From positions 1 to 64,000 of the forward strand of contig FMBT01000465.1 in assembly GCA_900095095.1 (NCBI GenBank): a stretch of DNA of 64,000 nucleotides, written 5' to 3'. Source of the DNA: Fragilariopsis cylindrus CCMP1102 (Eukaryota > Bacillariophyta > Bacillariophyceae > Bacillariales > Bacillariaceae). How positions within the stretch are numbered: position 1 is the first letter of the stretch; every line of letters starts with the position of its first letter. This document shows positions 32,267-43,279 of the stretch, one piece after another. Made by a program: the position numbers and the translations under genes. The notes beneath the pieces are model-generated. The model did no database searches. It was not told the DNA's origin and saw only the letters and a program-made list of their open reading frames with translations.

Positions 32267-32818
32267 ATGGGTAACTGTCAACAAAAGCAAACACAAACAC
32301 AAACGCAATCAAAGAATGGAGGTGAGAATGATGATGATAATGTCAAGCAAGACAGTAACAACCACTTCACTCCACCATCAAACACATTAACATCGTTAAA
32401 GGCGGATAAAGAGAAGGGGTATTCATTTAGTATACCAAAAAATGCATGCTTTAATGGTAGTAGTGGAGAAAGTTGTAGTATTAGTAGTAGTGGAGATGAT
32501 ATGGAATTTGGTGATAGGAAATTTGTACCTGTGGATAGTACACGATGTTTATTAACACATAAGGGAAAGACCGAAGCGATCTTAATTCGCAATGATCACA
32601 CCCAAACGATACAAATTTGTTCCTTCACACCACCCGGGAATGAATTAGGAAATGGTCATCCATTATTTGAATGGGGTGTTATTGGTAAAACAAATATTAG
32701 AACAAGATGTAATGGTTATACCATGACCACGGCCATCAACAATGGAAGTAGTTATTCTGTTCGGGGTGTGCTTGTTGCGTCGTCGACGAGTAGTCAACAA
32801 CAAATCAGTAACGTCCAC

Positions 32819-32849
<31 letters not shown>

Positions 32850-33313
32850 TGGTAGTAACAACATTAAATAGTGATGGGGAAAACAAAACATGTGCAACAT
32901 TTTTTGAAGGAATAGATGATACATGGGAATGTCATACAATGTCTGGTATCGATCCTGTGATGATGGTATGTTTCATCGTTGCACTCGATACATTACGAAC
33001 AATGAATAAACAACGTAATGGATCTATTATAAATTTTGGATCGGCAACACACAGAAGGATGATTCTTAGTAGAGGTGGTAGTAGTAGTAGTAGTAGAACT
33101 AGGAGTGTTAAGACTAGTCGAACTGCTAGTCTCTTAACATCAAATACATCAACGTTGAATAATTCGTCCGGTCAGTCGGCATTCGGTAAGATGCTAGAAA
33201 AAAGTTCTTCCTCAAAACGTAACTCGATCGGATCATGTTCTGGCGCATCATGTCTACAACAACAAGATATGCCAAGAAGAACTAGCTTTATCAACAACGC
33301 ACGGGCCGCTTAA
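32267..33313 (+). CDS. tubby/LURP-one-like protein with possible N-myristoylation
   Basis: A 348-residue protein starting MGNCQQK. Gly2 and Cys4 suggest N-myristoylation plus palmitoylation, though position 6 is Gln and not the preferred Ser/Thr. After a Gln/Asn-rich linker, about residues 80-250 show alternating strands (FVPVDSTRCLLTHKG, TEAILIRNDHTQTIQIC, YSVRGVLVAS, KTCATFFEG) and then DTWECHTMSGIDPVMMVCFIVALD. That pattern of strands around a final buried helix fits the tubby-like/LURP-one fold, often found at membranes binding phosphoinositides. The C-terminal 80 residues are Ser-rich. The fold call is by pattern only. Convergent with the original downstream gene, now separated by the BTB insertion. 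Confidence 0.55.
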
Positions 33314-33446
33314 TCACAAAATAAAGTAATAATAATAATAGTAAATCTTCCAAATTACAACGATATATCTTATATTTTATTTTATAAAACAATTGCTATA
33401 TCGTACCAATACTTTGCTTCTTTTGGATCATCACGTTCGTATTCAG
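33277..33446. repeat. direct repeat, left copy, flanking the BTB gene
   Basis: Carries the true last codons of the tubby-like gene plus, in antisense, a remnant coding EYERDDPKEAKYWYDIA, which matches the C-terminus of the Sel1 protein. The partner is at 34704-34915. Confidence 0.85.
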
Positions 33447-33886
33447 TTAAAATAATTTCCGCAGGCATTACACTTCTTTGATTGCTCAAATAACAGGATC
33501 GTTATTATATTTCTTTCAATTTATATTTATACGATACAATCTTACGTCTTTCTCCTTCCTTTCGTGTTGGTTAGTCGCTTTGTGGTGTATGTCCATTAAT
33601 TAAAGCTACTCAGTTTTTTTATAAAGCTAACTACTTACTGATAGCGTATATGTTTGAGGTTTTGTGTTGTCCCTTTTTCCACGTCACCACTTCTTCGCGT
33701 ACAGTACACGTGTAGGTAGAATCTCTGCACGTCGACAAGGTTGAAGGTTAAAAGATGCCGTCGTCCTTGCATGCCGTTAAACCTCTGTTTGCTGTATACC
33801 ATAACTCCGATGGCATTTAGTTGTCTTTCTTTGAAATACCTGCAGTATGCTCTCATAAAAGCATTGCAATATCAAGAATATATAAA
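33447..33886. other. 5' region of the BTB gene
   Basis: Lies inside the inserted segment and presumably holds the BTB-gene promoter. The BTB frame is open from 33821, but its first ATG is at 33887. No other gene seen. Confidence 0.4.
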
Positions 33887-34702
33887 ATGGACGATGTTTC
33901 AAAGATGAGGGAAGAGCTGACGGATCTTGTCTTTCAAGCGCACCGTTCTCGTCAAATTGCTACGGATAAAAATGTTATAATTATCTCGGCACGAGGAAGG
34001 CTAGTAGGAGGAAATGTGACAATCTTTCGCATGATTCCATTTCTGAATCAAACCCTATTTCTGGACAACCAAGATTCCCACGAAAAAGATGATGAAGGCA
34101 ACATTCTACTTGATATTCACCCTGAATCTTTCTATGCCTGTATTGCGTATGCGCATAGTGCCTTCATGCTGCAATCTTTACTCCTGACAAAACTGTCCAC
34201 CGGTAGTGGTAGTGGAAGCGTTCAAGAGCTCATCTGCACTGCTGACCATCTTGGGATTAATATTCCTACTATATCTACGATGGATGAATTGGTAGACCTC
34301 GAGAAGGACCTGCGCAACGGGAAGTATGATTGTGAGGAGGGTCCCGATCGTGGGGGAGCACGTGATGCTGCAGCCAAGCTTTGTTTTTCTATTGCGAAGG
34401 GAAGCATTCCAATGTTATCTTCGAATGAAAACAATAAGATCAAGCAGAAAGTGGTAACAGACACTTTATTTATTGTATCTCATCAAAGAATCTTTGGCCC
34501 AAGACTCCGAACTCATCTATGGATGGAATTCGAAAAAGTTATTACCTTGACTGATAAGCAAAGAAGCAAACAGTTTGCAGAATGGGTAAGTGATGATGGT
34601 TTAAAGTACGACTTCTATTGTGCTGGCTGCAACGACGAAGATTCGGGAACAGACGGATCATCAATCCACGAGGAGGATTACCAACCGATGTACGATTATT
34701 AA
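33887..34702 (+). CDS. BTB/POZ (KCTD/T1-type) domain protein
   Basis: From ATG 33887 the protein has 271 residues. Residues about 25-110 follow the BTB/T1 pattern: VIIISARGRLVGGNVTIFRM, then FLNQTLF, then DDEGNILLDIHPESFYACIAY. Such domains assemble into oligomers and often recruit substrates to cullin-3 ubiquitin ligases. A mainly helical C-terminus follows and ends in a very acidic tail. The coding DNA lacks the Asn/Ser repeat runs of its neighbours. The gene occupies almost all of a segment of about 1.26 kb lying between two copies of a sequence made of both neighbours' 3' ends, so it was placed here after those genes were already convergent. Confidence 0.7.
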   Translation: MDDVSKMREELTDLVFQAHRSRQIATDKNVIIISARGRLVGGNVTIFRMIPFLNQTLFLDNQDSHEKDDEGNILLDIHPESFYACIAYAHSAFMLQSLLLTKLSTGSGSGSVQELICTADHLGINIPTISTMDELVDLEKDLRNGKYDCEEGPDRGGARDAAAKLCFSIAKGSIPMLSSNENNKIKQKVVTDTLFIVSHQRIFGPRLRTHLWMEFEKVITLTDKQRSKQFAEWVSDDGLKYDFYCAGCNDEDSGTDGSSIHEEDYQPMYDY

Positions 34703-34703
34703 T

Positions 34704-34915
34704 ATGAGGACTAGTTTTATCAACAACGCACGGGCCGCCTAATCCCCCAAAAAAGTAATACCAATAATAGTGAATCTTCCAAAATCACAACGATATATCT
34801 TATACTCCAAATCTCTACTATATTCTATTCTATTTTTTTCTATTCATAATAACCTAAATCAATGGCTATATCGTACCAATGCTGTGCTTCTGTTGGATCA
34901 TCACGTTCGTATTCC
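34704..34915. repeat. direct repeat, right copy, flanking the BTB gene
   Basis: Contains a relic of the tubby-like gene's last codons, still reading RTSFINNARAA and a stop, joined to the true C-terminal coding end of the Sel1 gene (antisense). Partner of 33277-33446. Confidence 0.85.
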
Positions 34916-35413
34916 TTATATAAAAACCAAGCAGCTTCTTCACTACCTTGATCGGGTGCTAATGCCACTGCCTCCTTCCATAATTGTCTTCCACGAATGG
35001 CATCTTTTTTCTTATTTACTACCCCGAGTCCATGTATTAAACACCAACCTAAATTAAATAGTAGTAAGGCATTGATTCGACCATTTAATATCGAATTTTC
35101 ATATAATTGTACGGCATCCATATAATTATCGGAGGCTTCGAATAATGCAGCTTTTTTATTGATACCAGCAGGATTACCCAGTGAGGCACAATAATTAATT
35201 ATTTGTATCCCTAATTCACTACTTTGAATTTTTTTGGGTATCCCTGTACCTGTTCGTATAATACCACCCATTATAGCGAGACCATCGATATGATGTTGTA
35301 AGGCAGCAGCCGAATGAAATTTTGCGGATAATCTTGCATCACTTCTACTAGCACTATTAGCACTAGTCCTAGCACTATTACTGTTACGTGGACTACTGTT
35401 ACTACTACCAATA

Positions 35414-35448
<35 letters not shown>

Positions 35449-35973
35449 GGAATATCCATTCCATAATAATAATCCATAGGAATGTTGTGCTGCAGGACAA
35501 CCGGTATGAATTGCTTTATCTTTAAAATAGGAACATCGTTCAGAAAAACTTATATTGGGTTCTAGCGTAGCCTCACCTTCTGAAAATGAAAATAGTGGGG
35601 TCGTATTAGTATTATTATTATTATTGGTACTGTTATTATTAGCACATGTTGCAGCATTAGTAATTGTTGTTAGTGTTATTTCGTCTCCTTTCCATAGTTC
35701 TAATGCCACCAGTTGGATTTCTTTATATATTTCATTATATAATTTATTATTTTCTTCCAATGAAACTGCACTGCCGCCGCCGTCATTGTCGGTTGTTGAT
35801 GTAATAATGGAGTGTTGCCTTGCCGTCGTCGTCCTTGTTGTTGATGTTGTTGATGATGATAGATTCAAATTAATTATTATGAAACCAGAAGAAGAAACAG
35901 TCAGTAATAATAACAATGTTATTACTACGAACGAACAAATCATATTAGTACCATTATTATTCGTAATGTTCAT
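34840..35973 (-). CDS. secreted or organellar Sel1-repeat protein
   Basis: A 377-residue protein from ATG 35973. The N-terminus has a clear signal peptide (ICSFVVITLLLLLTVSSSG, about residues 12-30), followed by a Ser/Thr/Arg-rich stretch. That could be a transit-like region for the complex plastid, but no ASAFAP-type motif is obvious. The body has Sel1/TPR-like helical pairs: AAQHSYGLLLWNGYS, LQHHIDGLAIMGGIIRTGTG, DAVQLYENSILNGRINALLL, NLGWCLIHGLGV, SEEAAWFLYKEYERDDPTEA. Sel1 repeats serve as adaptor surfaces, as in ER-associated degradation. A Thr run near residues 175-187 is coded by (ACG)n. A second copy of its last coding segment lies at 33.4 kb. Confidence 0.7.
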
Positions 35974-37013
35974 TGTTTGATGGAGGATGTCCGACGTACT
36001 GTATACAATAGTTGCTAGTTGCTAGTTTTGCTAGTTTGTTGTTGTTGTTCCTCTGCTGTTATTTGTGGTTTGTATTTCCCGATCGATATTGACGGGCGTC
36101 AAACAATGCAGGAGAAATGTTTTCTATATATAAGTTCAATCAAAACGCCCGTCGATTTTATTTAGTAACTAACTATTGTTGTATAGTATAGATGCAACCA
36201 ATGCGGGAGCAGAATGCTTGGAGGATCAATCTCGTTTTCTAGGAGAATAATGAAATAAAAAAAAATTAAAATATCATCGCCTGTGATGATGATGTGATGT
36301 GCTTTGTTTTATCTTGTAGTAAACTTTTCTATTTATTTTTTTCGTTCCTCGTTATATCAGAACCAAATGAAAGGATTTAAATATATCGTATCGTCTGCGC
36401 TACTATAGTTGACTTCTGACGTACAGTATATGTGTCCTACTGTACAGTAGGAAAGGTCAATGCCTATGGGGGAGTCTGTCTTCGTGGAGAGTAAGATGGA
36501 TGAGAGATCTACAGGTTGTCGTCGTCGTCAAAGCTTTTCTAATGTCAATACAAATAATCATGCATACCAATGTAACGTTAGTCAAATTTTAAAAATAAAA
36601 TCGAGTGAAAGTCAAGAATTTCCCTAGCCCCCGGCCCAGCAAATCCGACTGACTAATTGGACTCGGCCATTCTTGATCACTACCAAGAATGAAAACAGAT
36701 GATAACAAAACAATTTTATTCAAACGGATGAAACGGCAAAAAACACCATGAAACGTCCATGCCATGACGTTTCGACGTACTAATACACCGTTTTACGAAG
36801 AGTAACGGCAAAATACCAGAAAAAGTTTATTGCTTCCGTTTCGAAAGAAATACACCGTGTTTCTGAGAGAATAATGAAACAAGAGAGATTTAGATATATC
36901 GCCTGTGATGTGATGTGCGATACAGTTCCCTTTCTAAAAGGGTCTTGTCGAATACTTCGATTGGATAGCGTCACTACCATTGATCTTGTTATTGACGATT
37001 TGGGTATTTTTCC
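35974..37013. other. intergenic, repeat-rich left flank of transposon block
   Basis: No gene seen. 36242-36303 and 36866-36920 share an ATAATGAAA...ATCGCCTGTGATG...GTGATGTG pattern. About 36660-36712 is repeated near 38460-38515 (CTTGATCACTACCAAGAATG). 36436-36451 is a perfect 16-bp palindrome (CCTACTGTACAGTAGG). The left inverted arm begins near 36720. Confidence 0.6.
36718..36860 (+). repeat. left arm of a 9-kb inverted repeat
   Basis: Reads AAACGGATGAAACGG, then ACACCATGAAACGT, TTTCGACGTACTAATACACC and GTTTATTGCTTCCGTTTCG. The same order occurs on the minus strand from about 45682 down to 45500. Confidence 0.75.
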
Positions 37014-37680
37014 TTAAGGTGGTATCATCAAGATCAGCTTGAATTTTTGACCGTATTAGCGCGATAACAGTAAATAGCGCGCTTCACTCAAAATAATAAT
37101 CAAAGATTGATATTTCTGGTACACTCACTTCCTCCGTGCAACGCTAAATGCATACGCGCAATGGTGAGGAATTATTAAAATCCGCGCATTATTGTGCTAA
37201 AACACTGTACAGCGCAGTGTGTAGTTTAGCACACACAAATTAAAAATCAATAACCAAAATTAGTTTTTTGTGCTCTCTTTCGTACACTCATACAAGCATC
37301 CCTAAGCACCCATTTGTTTCAGGACTGCTATGAAAAGATAGACCTTTTATGTAGATTATTTCTATGCCCTACTTTGGGGTGCTAGGTACGAAAATGATGT
37401 AGATAAACTAGTTTGAACTATTTTGGAAAGAAATGACTAAAAACCACCTTTTTGAATTTTCAGAAACATACAGCACCTAGTACACGCGCTTAACACCAAT
37501 CAAATTGGACATAGAAAGATTCCTTTTGAGCAGATGAAGGTCGTCGTATATAGGACGGTACATATAGGTGAAAAGTGACAGAGTAACAGGTCCAACCAAA
37601 ATGGACATGAATTGCCATTTTCCCCGTGCTTTTACGCGTTGTAGCGCAATTTTCGGCGCAGGCTGATGATACCACCTTAA
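37014..37680. mobile_element. TTAA-bounded MITE, copy 1
   Basis: 667 bp with perfect terminal inverted repeats: starts TTAAGGTGGTATCATCA and ends TGATGATACCACCTTAA. The TTAA at both ends fits a TTAA target duplication, the hallmark of piggyBac-type insertion. It codes for nothing recognisable. A second copy is at 42645-43279, sharing interior sequence such as ACTTTGGGGTGCTAGGTACG. Confidence 0.85.
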
Positions 37681-38883
37681 ACATTGTTGCATGGAAATTA
37701 TTTATTTTTAACACACTTTTACTAGTTAAAGTAGTGATAGACAAAATTCATGTGTCAAGAAAATTACCAAAAAACTGCGAGGAAAAAGATTTTTATTTTA
37801 TTTGCTTTGTTTTAAATGCGCATTTACTAGTAACATTATTTAGGTGTTATTTAAATAATACTTCAAATACATGAATGATTTTATCATTGGTCACAGCTTC
37901 ATTCAATGTGTTGAGTGTTGAGACTGCTTTTTGAATCTTCTTGTAGCATCACTGAACGCTATCTATAATACTATCATCAGGATTGTAGGTAGTCTTGAGG
38001 TCAATCTTGATTATGGTGATTTCCAGAGAGATGCCTTTAGAAAAAAGGGAGATAGCAGCCTTGATGTGCTGATAATGTTGTGTTGCTATGTAGCCAAAAA
38101 TGAGTCATTGGAAATCTTTTAGGTTGATGAGTAAGCTATCCTCAAAATTTGTATGTGAATGCCATCACACTGTTCCGCATGTATTCTATGTACTCCTTGT
38201 AGATGTGTACGTTTTTCTTCTAGGTAAACTTAGTTGCATGTGTGCGTCAACAGTGACACATTCTGCCTAACTTTCCCTAGATCCATAAGCCAAACATGTG
38301 GCTTCTTCTATTTCTGTCTTGGTAATAACAGTAAGATTATCACTAATTTTTAAATTTTATATTTATCAACCATCATAAGAAAAATATAATGGCATCATCT
38401 GCCAACTTAGAAGTTTTTTCCAATGCTGGACTTGCTATACCAATAGGTATTGCACTAATTGAACTAGGCCATCCTTGATCACTACCAAGAATGAGAAACA
38501 GATCATAACAAAACAATACAATACAAAACAAAAGGGGGTCCAAATGAGATTCAATTGGTAACCTAGCTAGTAACCTGGAGCAGGAGGCAGGCGGATCAGT
38601 GCAATTGTGCAAATTGGGACTGCTCCGCTTTGGAAAAAAGCGGGTACCCCTTAGCACGTAAAAACACACTATTAAATAATTTCCATACCCGCTTCCTTAA
38701 AAAGCGGGAGGGGTACCCACTTTTGATACCCGCTTTATAAAAAGTGGATGAAGCGGAAAAGTGGGTATTCAAAAACTCGCTCTAAAAAACCTGATTATTT
38801 AATTTCTAGAAAACCCCAAAAAATTATTAGTGCCACAAGGCCCTGGTACAGATATATATGATTCCTTCCAGGCTGGTAGTTCT
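37681..38883. other. repeat-derived region without clear gene
   Basis: AT-rich. 38460-38515 repeats DNA from 36660. 38630-38800 is a cluster of short alternating inverted units around ACCCGCTT...AAGCGGGT. No credible coding region. Confidence 0.5.
38630..38800. repeat. cluster of short inverted ACCCGCTT units
   Basis: At least four CCCGCTT/AAGCGGG copies, often paired as small hairpins (for example CCCGCTTCCTTAAAAAGCGGG split around a short loop), within about 170 bp. Confidence 0.7.
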
Positions 38884-39226
38884 TTAGTTCTTTAGTTGTT
38901 GTTTAAAAGCCTTTTGGCGATAATGGAGAGCCCTAGCACTGATACCTGAAACTGGTGTTTGAGGTGTACCAGTTACTGTTGCAGTAGGGGATGTAAATGG
39001 TTGTCTATCTGAATCAGTCCTTACTTTTCTTCCGTCCACAGAAGAAGATGTAGTAATATCCTTGACTGGGTTAGGAGTAGAGCCATACCCTCTCTTCCTT
39101 ATAGGAGCACCTCTTTGAAGGAGTGAATGGGTCAGATTATGGATACACTCTTTCAATGGCATTACATCCTTGGTAGGATGGTATTTTGCGCGTATTTTAC
39201 ACTTGTTAAAAGGACGCAATAATTTC
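38884..39226 (-). pseudogene. possible coding fragment of unknown mobile gene
   Basis: A frame of over 110 residues with protein-like composition (WKLLRPFNKCKIRAKYHP, LKECIHNLTHSLLQRG, then a Ser/Thr/Pro-rich end and ARALHYRQKAFKQQLKN). It is preceded on its strand by a TTTCTTTTAG acceptor-like site. It could be the last exon of a larger gene whose other parts I cannot find. Its place in transposon debris suggests a relic. Family not recognised. Confidence 0.35.
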
Positions 39227-39776
39227 CATCTAAAAGAAATGAAAATCTTTCGAGGTGTGAATGTATATGACGTGAGTGCTAAAATAAGTTAAAATCCGGC
39301 ACATTAGCAACTTGAACCACCATCTCAACAACAAGGGCAGTTACGTTGATTCTTCTCAGTACATAAATATTTTGGGTATTTAAAATATAAATAAATTGCG
39401 CAGAAAACCACTGAGATTATTCCTTCGCTCTTTTACTAGTGCCGGGTTCGATCCCTGCACCTCTTAGAGAATTTTCAAACACTGATGGGCCATTTTAAAT
39501 TTTTACCGGCTTATTACAGCTTAGGTGCGGCCCATACAAAGCCAATGGGACTTCTATTGAGTATATAAAAAGACACGTGCCCTTATTCGGAGACTCACTG
39601 TGTCTCAAGATGGGGTGATAAGTCCAATTTTAGGGGGAGAAACACCCCTAAAAAGCACCCCAAAAAGTTGTGCCATAGCTTGAAAGCTGTTAAACAGATA
39701 GCGACAAATTTTGTAGGCATTATTAATATTCATATTGAAATAACGAGCAGCTAACTTGGGGGACCATCCATACAAA
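39227..39776. other. no gene seen
   Basis: Short AT-rich stretch between repeats. Contains a hairpin resembling a tRNA T-arm at about 39444-39465, without the rest of a tRNA. Confidence 0.5.
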
Positions 39777-40775
39777 TGGCGTGTTCCGGCTCAAGGTGGG
39801 TTCTTAATATGCTTACGGGACTCAATGCGCGATACCTCGCGACAAATGGAAAATTCTTTTGGAAATAATTAGGTATTGAAATGAAAAATTCCCATCATCA
39901 TGACAATGGGAATGTATTGAAACGAACCTCCATGGATATCCATCTATTTAACATACGCTTATAAGATGAAATATATGTATTTTTGTACTGTTAAGAGAGG
40001 AAAAAGTTTGGGTGTGATTTGGTCATCTGGGGAAAATTCCATGAAGATTTATATGGGTTGCAGGCAGATTTTCGAATCGCCACAAGAGGTGCATAAGAGA
40101 GGAAGATTAAATATTAATAATGGACTAATAGATAAAGTGCTAGTACAGATGTCTCTTATACTATTATATTAGTGAATGCGATAATTCTTATTGTTATTGG
40201 TATATTAAGAGAGCACCCAATATCAACAGGCATATTGGACATGTTTTTTTTTCGAAAAATCCGATCATGTGTGTCTTTTACTAAGAGAGAGTTTCAGTAC
40301 TTAAAATAGATCCAATTCAACCCAAACTTTTTGTCCTTGTTAAGAGTACCAAGATCTATATTTTGTCTTATAAGCGTATATTAAATAGACTGATATCCAT
40401 GGAGGTTCGATTCAATACAATCCCATTGTCATGTGTTAATAAGGAATTTTCCATCTATTTACACTGCATAGGTGCGCGTTAATTTATTATTTTCAACTTT
40501 GTCGGCGTACACCATATGGGGGAAATTCTCCTTGGATAAGTACCAGGTCACTGCATCCACTACCTATACCAGTCGATAATTTGGAATGTGTAGAATCGAC
40601 AGGGTCAGGTAGTGTATGTGTAGAAGGTTTGAGGAGCTACCATACAGTTAAAAATTCCCCCAATTGATGGTACTTCACTGCATAGCGCATGTTGTAGGAA
40701 TAAAACGGTCTGTGTGCGGACGGGATTTTGTAACACAGTGGGCTGTCACGAACCACCTTGAGCCGGAACGCGCCA
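39777..40775. mobile_element. foldback element with long inverted arms
   Basis: Ends TGGCGTGTTCCGGCTCAAGG at the left, and its near-reverse-complement CCTTGAGCCGGAACGCGCCA at the right. Arms stay complementary further in: CATGACAATGGGA..GTATTGAA..CGAACCTCCATGGATATC at about 39898-39950 pairs with 40380-40435, and CTTATAAGA...AAAAAGTTTGGG at about 39958-40012 pairs with 40327-40375. The middle has no coding region. The right arm overlaps the end of the piggyBac-like pseudogene's last frame. Confidence 0.75.
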
Positions 40776-42377
40776 AATGCGATTCAGTTGATAGATCATA
40801 CTTAGCTTCAGCTCCATTTTCCCTTTATCAATCAAATGATAGGTTTCACAGTAATCCTTTTGTTGAATAGGACAATCAACATCACTAAATTCCCTGTCCC
40901 TCCTCTTGGTTTGTCTGTCTCTTTTCTTCCTTCTCATCCCACCTCTTAATACAACTGGAGAATGGAAATTCGAAAGCTTCTTGACAAAGTTGTTGTCTCC
41001 CAAACAGTATAAAGCAATTGCTTGGTGTTGTGTTGGTACATATAAGAGACTCATGACTACCATTGAGAACCGCCTTTGCTTTGACAGCAGCCTTCCAAGT
41101 GGACCAGCACCAGTTCAATCCAATTGACAAGTTCTTGCCATGTTGATACCCCAATTGTTTCAACCAACTTGGGCCATAGCATCACTCATGTATGCAGAGT
41201 CCATTACAACACAATGCCCTTTATGCTTAAATGATTCAGGCATAAAATCATACAATGATACCATTGTTCTTCAACTTCTTAACAGTATGCCTGTTATGTA
41301 TGTTGATATCTTGATCAGCTTTACCACCATACACTCTAGCATACAACTTGTATGAACCTAGAGGACCTTCAGTTATGCAGACGGTATGAAGAGTAGCACC
41401 AGTTCAAATTGGTTTGGGCACTGGTCCAATGGTCATGACACTATGATACCAGTCTGCGATCCGACTTTCATCAGTTTTAATCCATTTTGAAGGGTTGACA
41501 CAGTAGAAGAAAAAAGGAAGAAACAAATACAGTTTAGTAATCGATTCGAAAACATAGTAACAACAACACCACGTTACATACCTGAATATAGCAATCTTCT
41601 AACTGCCCATGGATCTGCCACAACTTTTGCATCGTCATAAATATCATCCCAATCACCATCTCCCATAGGGTCCCAATTGTCACTGTAGTGCAGACAGCTA
41701 GTTAGATCTACTAATGCATTATTGGGTATTGATTTTTGTATGGGTGGTACTGCATTGAACATTTCCCTTCTACAAATCATTTGATTTATCCATCAACTGC
41801 CAGTAAGCATTTTAGCAAGCAATGTACCATAGAATCTTACTACATGATCAGGTTGAATGGTATCATCTTGATAGAATTTCAGTTTCCATCCATCTTCAAC
41901 CACTTTCTTTGTCATCTTAAAACGGATCTCTCCTTCCACATCCCTTAATGAGTTTAACTCCTCATCAGTTATATTTACCAGCTCCTCCTTCTCTCCTTCC
42001 ATACAATCGGATCGATTGTTCTTCCACCCTCATCAACACCTTCTTCCAACTCAACTTGAGTCCATTCAGCAAGTGTACCTAATACCATTGCCAGCATCAA
42101 TGATATCATCACCAACAAAGATAGCTGCATATGGAAGCTGGTACTCGTCTATACTGGAGAAGTCGTTATCAGCATAGGTAGAAACAGCTTCATAAGACAT
42201 GAGATAGTGATCATCATCATCTCTACTGTTTAATAATAAATTCCATTTTTGATCAGCTTTAGAAAATGAAATGATTACACCATCATGTAGCCTATTGCCT
42301 TTGTAATCTTGCCACCAGTACTCAGGGACCTTCATGGACAGTCCAACCAATGATTCGGCCCATTCTAAACTGATCAA
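40746..42377 (-). pseudogene. broken piggyBac-like transposase
   Basis: Read from 42377 downward, pieces appear in the order expected for diatom piggyBac-type (DDE_Tnp_1_7) transposases. They are an N-terminal part (VPEYWWQDYKGNRLHDGVI), TSCLHYSDNWD with WDDIYDDAKVVADPWA, then a splice donor (CAG|GTATGT near 41580), then WIKTDESRIADWYHSVM and TIGPVPKPI, YKLYARVYGGKADQDINIH, GHCVVMDSAYMSDAMAQVG, and finally DNNFVKKLSNFHSPVVLRGG followed by CPIQQKDYCETYHLIDKGK. Stop codons and frameshifts separate the pieces, so it cannot make a full transposase. It lies between two TTAA-bounded MITEs. The family call is from memory of the motifs and their order. Confidence 0.75.
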
Positions 42378-42644
42378 TGGTCTTGTACTGTAAAAGAATG
42401 GTTATATTTGGTGTGGTTTTGTAATATTATGAAAAGCGTGGTAAAGTACAGTGAAAGAACTAGTGACTAAAATATGCTAAAATATGGTAAATAATTAAGA
42501 TAATTATTTTTTTAGTAAATTTGCTACTTATTTTTCCCACGACTCACCACTGACCCATATTTTCTATTCGCGCGATCACAGAAAAGTGATACAATACAAC
42601 AACTAAAAATTAAAAATCACATTATTTTGTTCCTAAACTACTTT
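42378..42644. other. no gene seen
   Basis: AT-rich DNA between the transposase relic and MITE copy 2. Confidence 0.5.
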
Positions 42645-43279
42645 TTAAGGTGGTATCATCAAGATCAGCGCGAATTTTTACAGTATTAGCGCGATAACAG
42701 TAAATAGCGCGCTTCACTTCAAAATAATAAAGATTGGCATTTTTGCGCGTTGTTTTTCTAAAACACTGTATTTCCTCCGTGCGCGTTTACCGGTGCACGG
42801 AGGAAGTACACAGCGCAGCATGTTTTAGCACAAAAAATTAAAAATCAGAATAAAAAATTATTTTTTGGTTGGCTCTTTCGTACACTCATACAAGCACCCC
42901 TAAGCATCCATTTGTAGGGGGACTGATAGAAATCGTTAGATCTTTTCATGTAGATTATTTCTATGCCTTACTTTGGGGTGCTAGGTACGAAAATGATGTA
43001 GATAAACACTTTTGAACTATTTTGGCGAGAAATGACTAAAAACCAACTTTTTGAGTTTCAAAAATATACAGCACCTAGTACACACGCTGAACACCAATCA
43101 AATTGGGCATAGAAAGATTCCTTATAATTAGATGAAGCTACTGGTAACCAGTTTATAGCTTAACTTGATTTTTTGACAGAGTACTAGGTCCACGGAACAA
43201 GGTAGTTAAATTTGCATTTTCCTCGTGCTTTTACGCGTTGTAGCGCGATTTTCGTCGCACGCTGATGATACCACCTTAA
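42645..43279. mobile_element. TTAA-bounded MITE, copy 2
   Basis: 635 bp. The same 17-bp termini as copy 1 (TTAAGGTGGTATCATCA and its complement) and the same orientation. Interior similarity runs the whole length with small indels. A hairpin built on CTCCGTGCGCGTTTACCGG/CACGGAGG lies near 42775-42805. Confidence 0.85.

Noticed and set aside
38373-38669. 98-codon minus-strand ORF
   Set aside because: Spans the repeat shared with 36.66 kb and hairpin units; composition not protein-like.
39444-39465. tRNA-like T-arm (GGGTTCGATCCC)
   Set aside because: No matching acceptor stem or A-box, and no anticodon arm upstream. The hairpin alone is not a tRNA.
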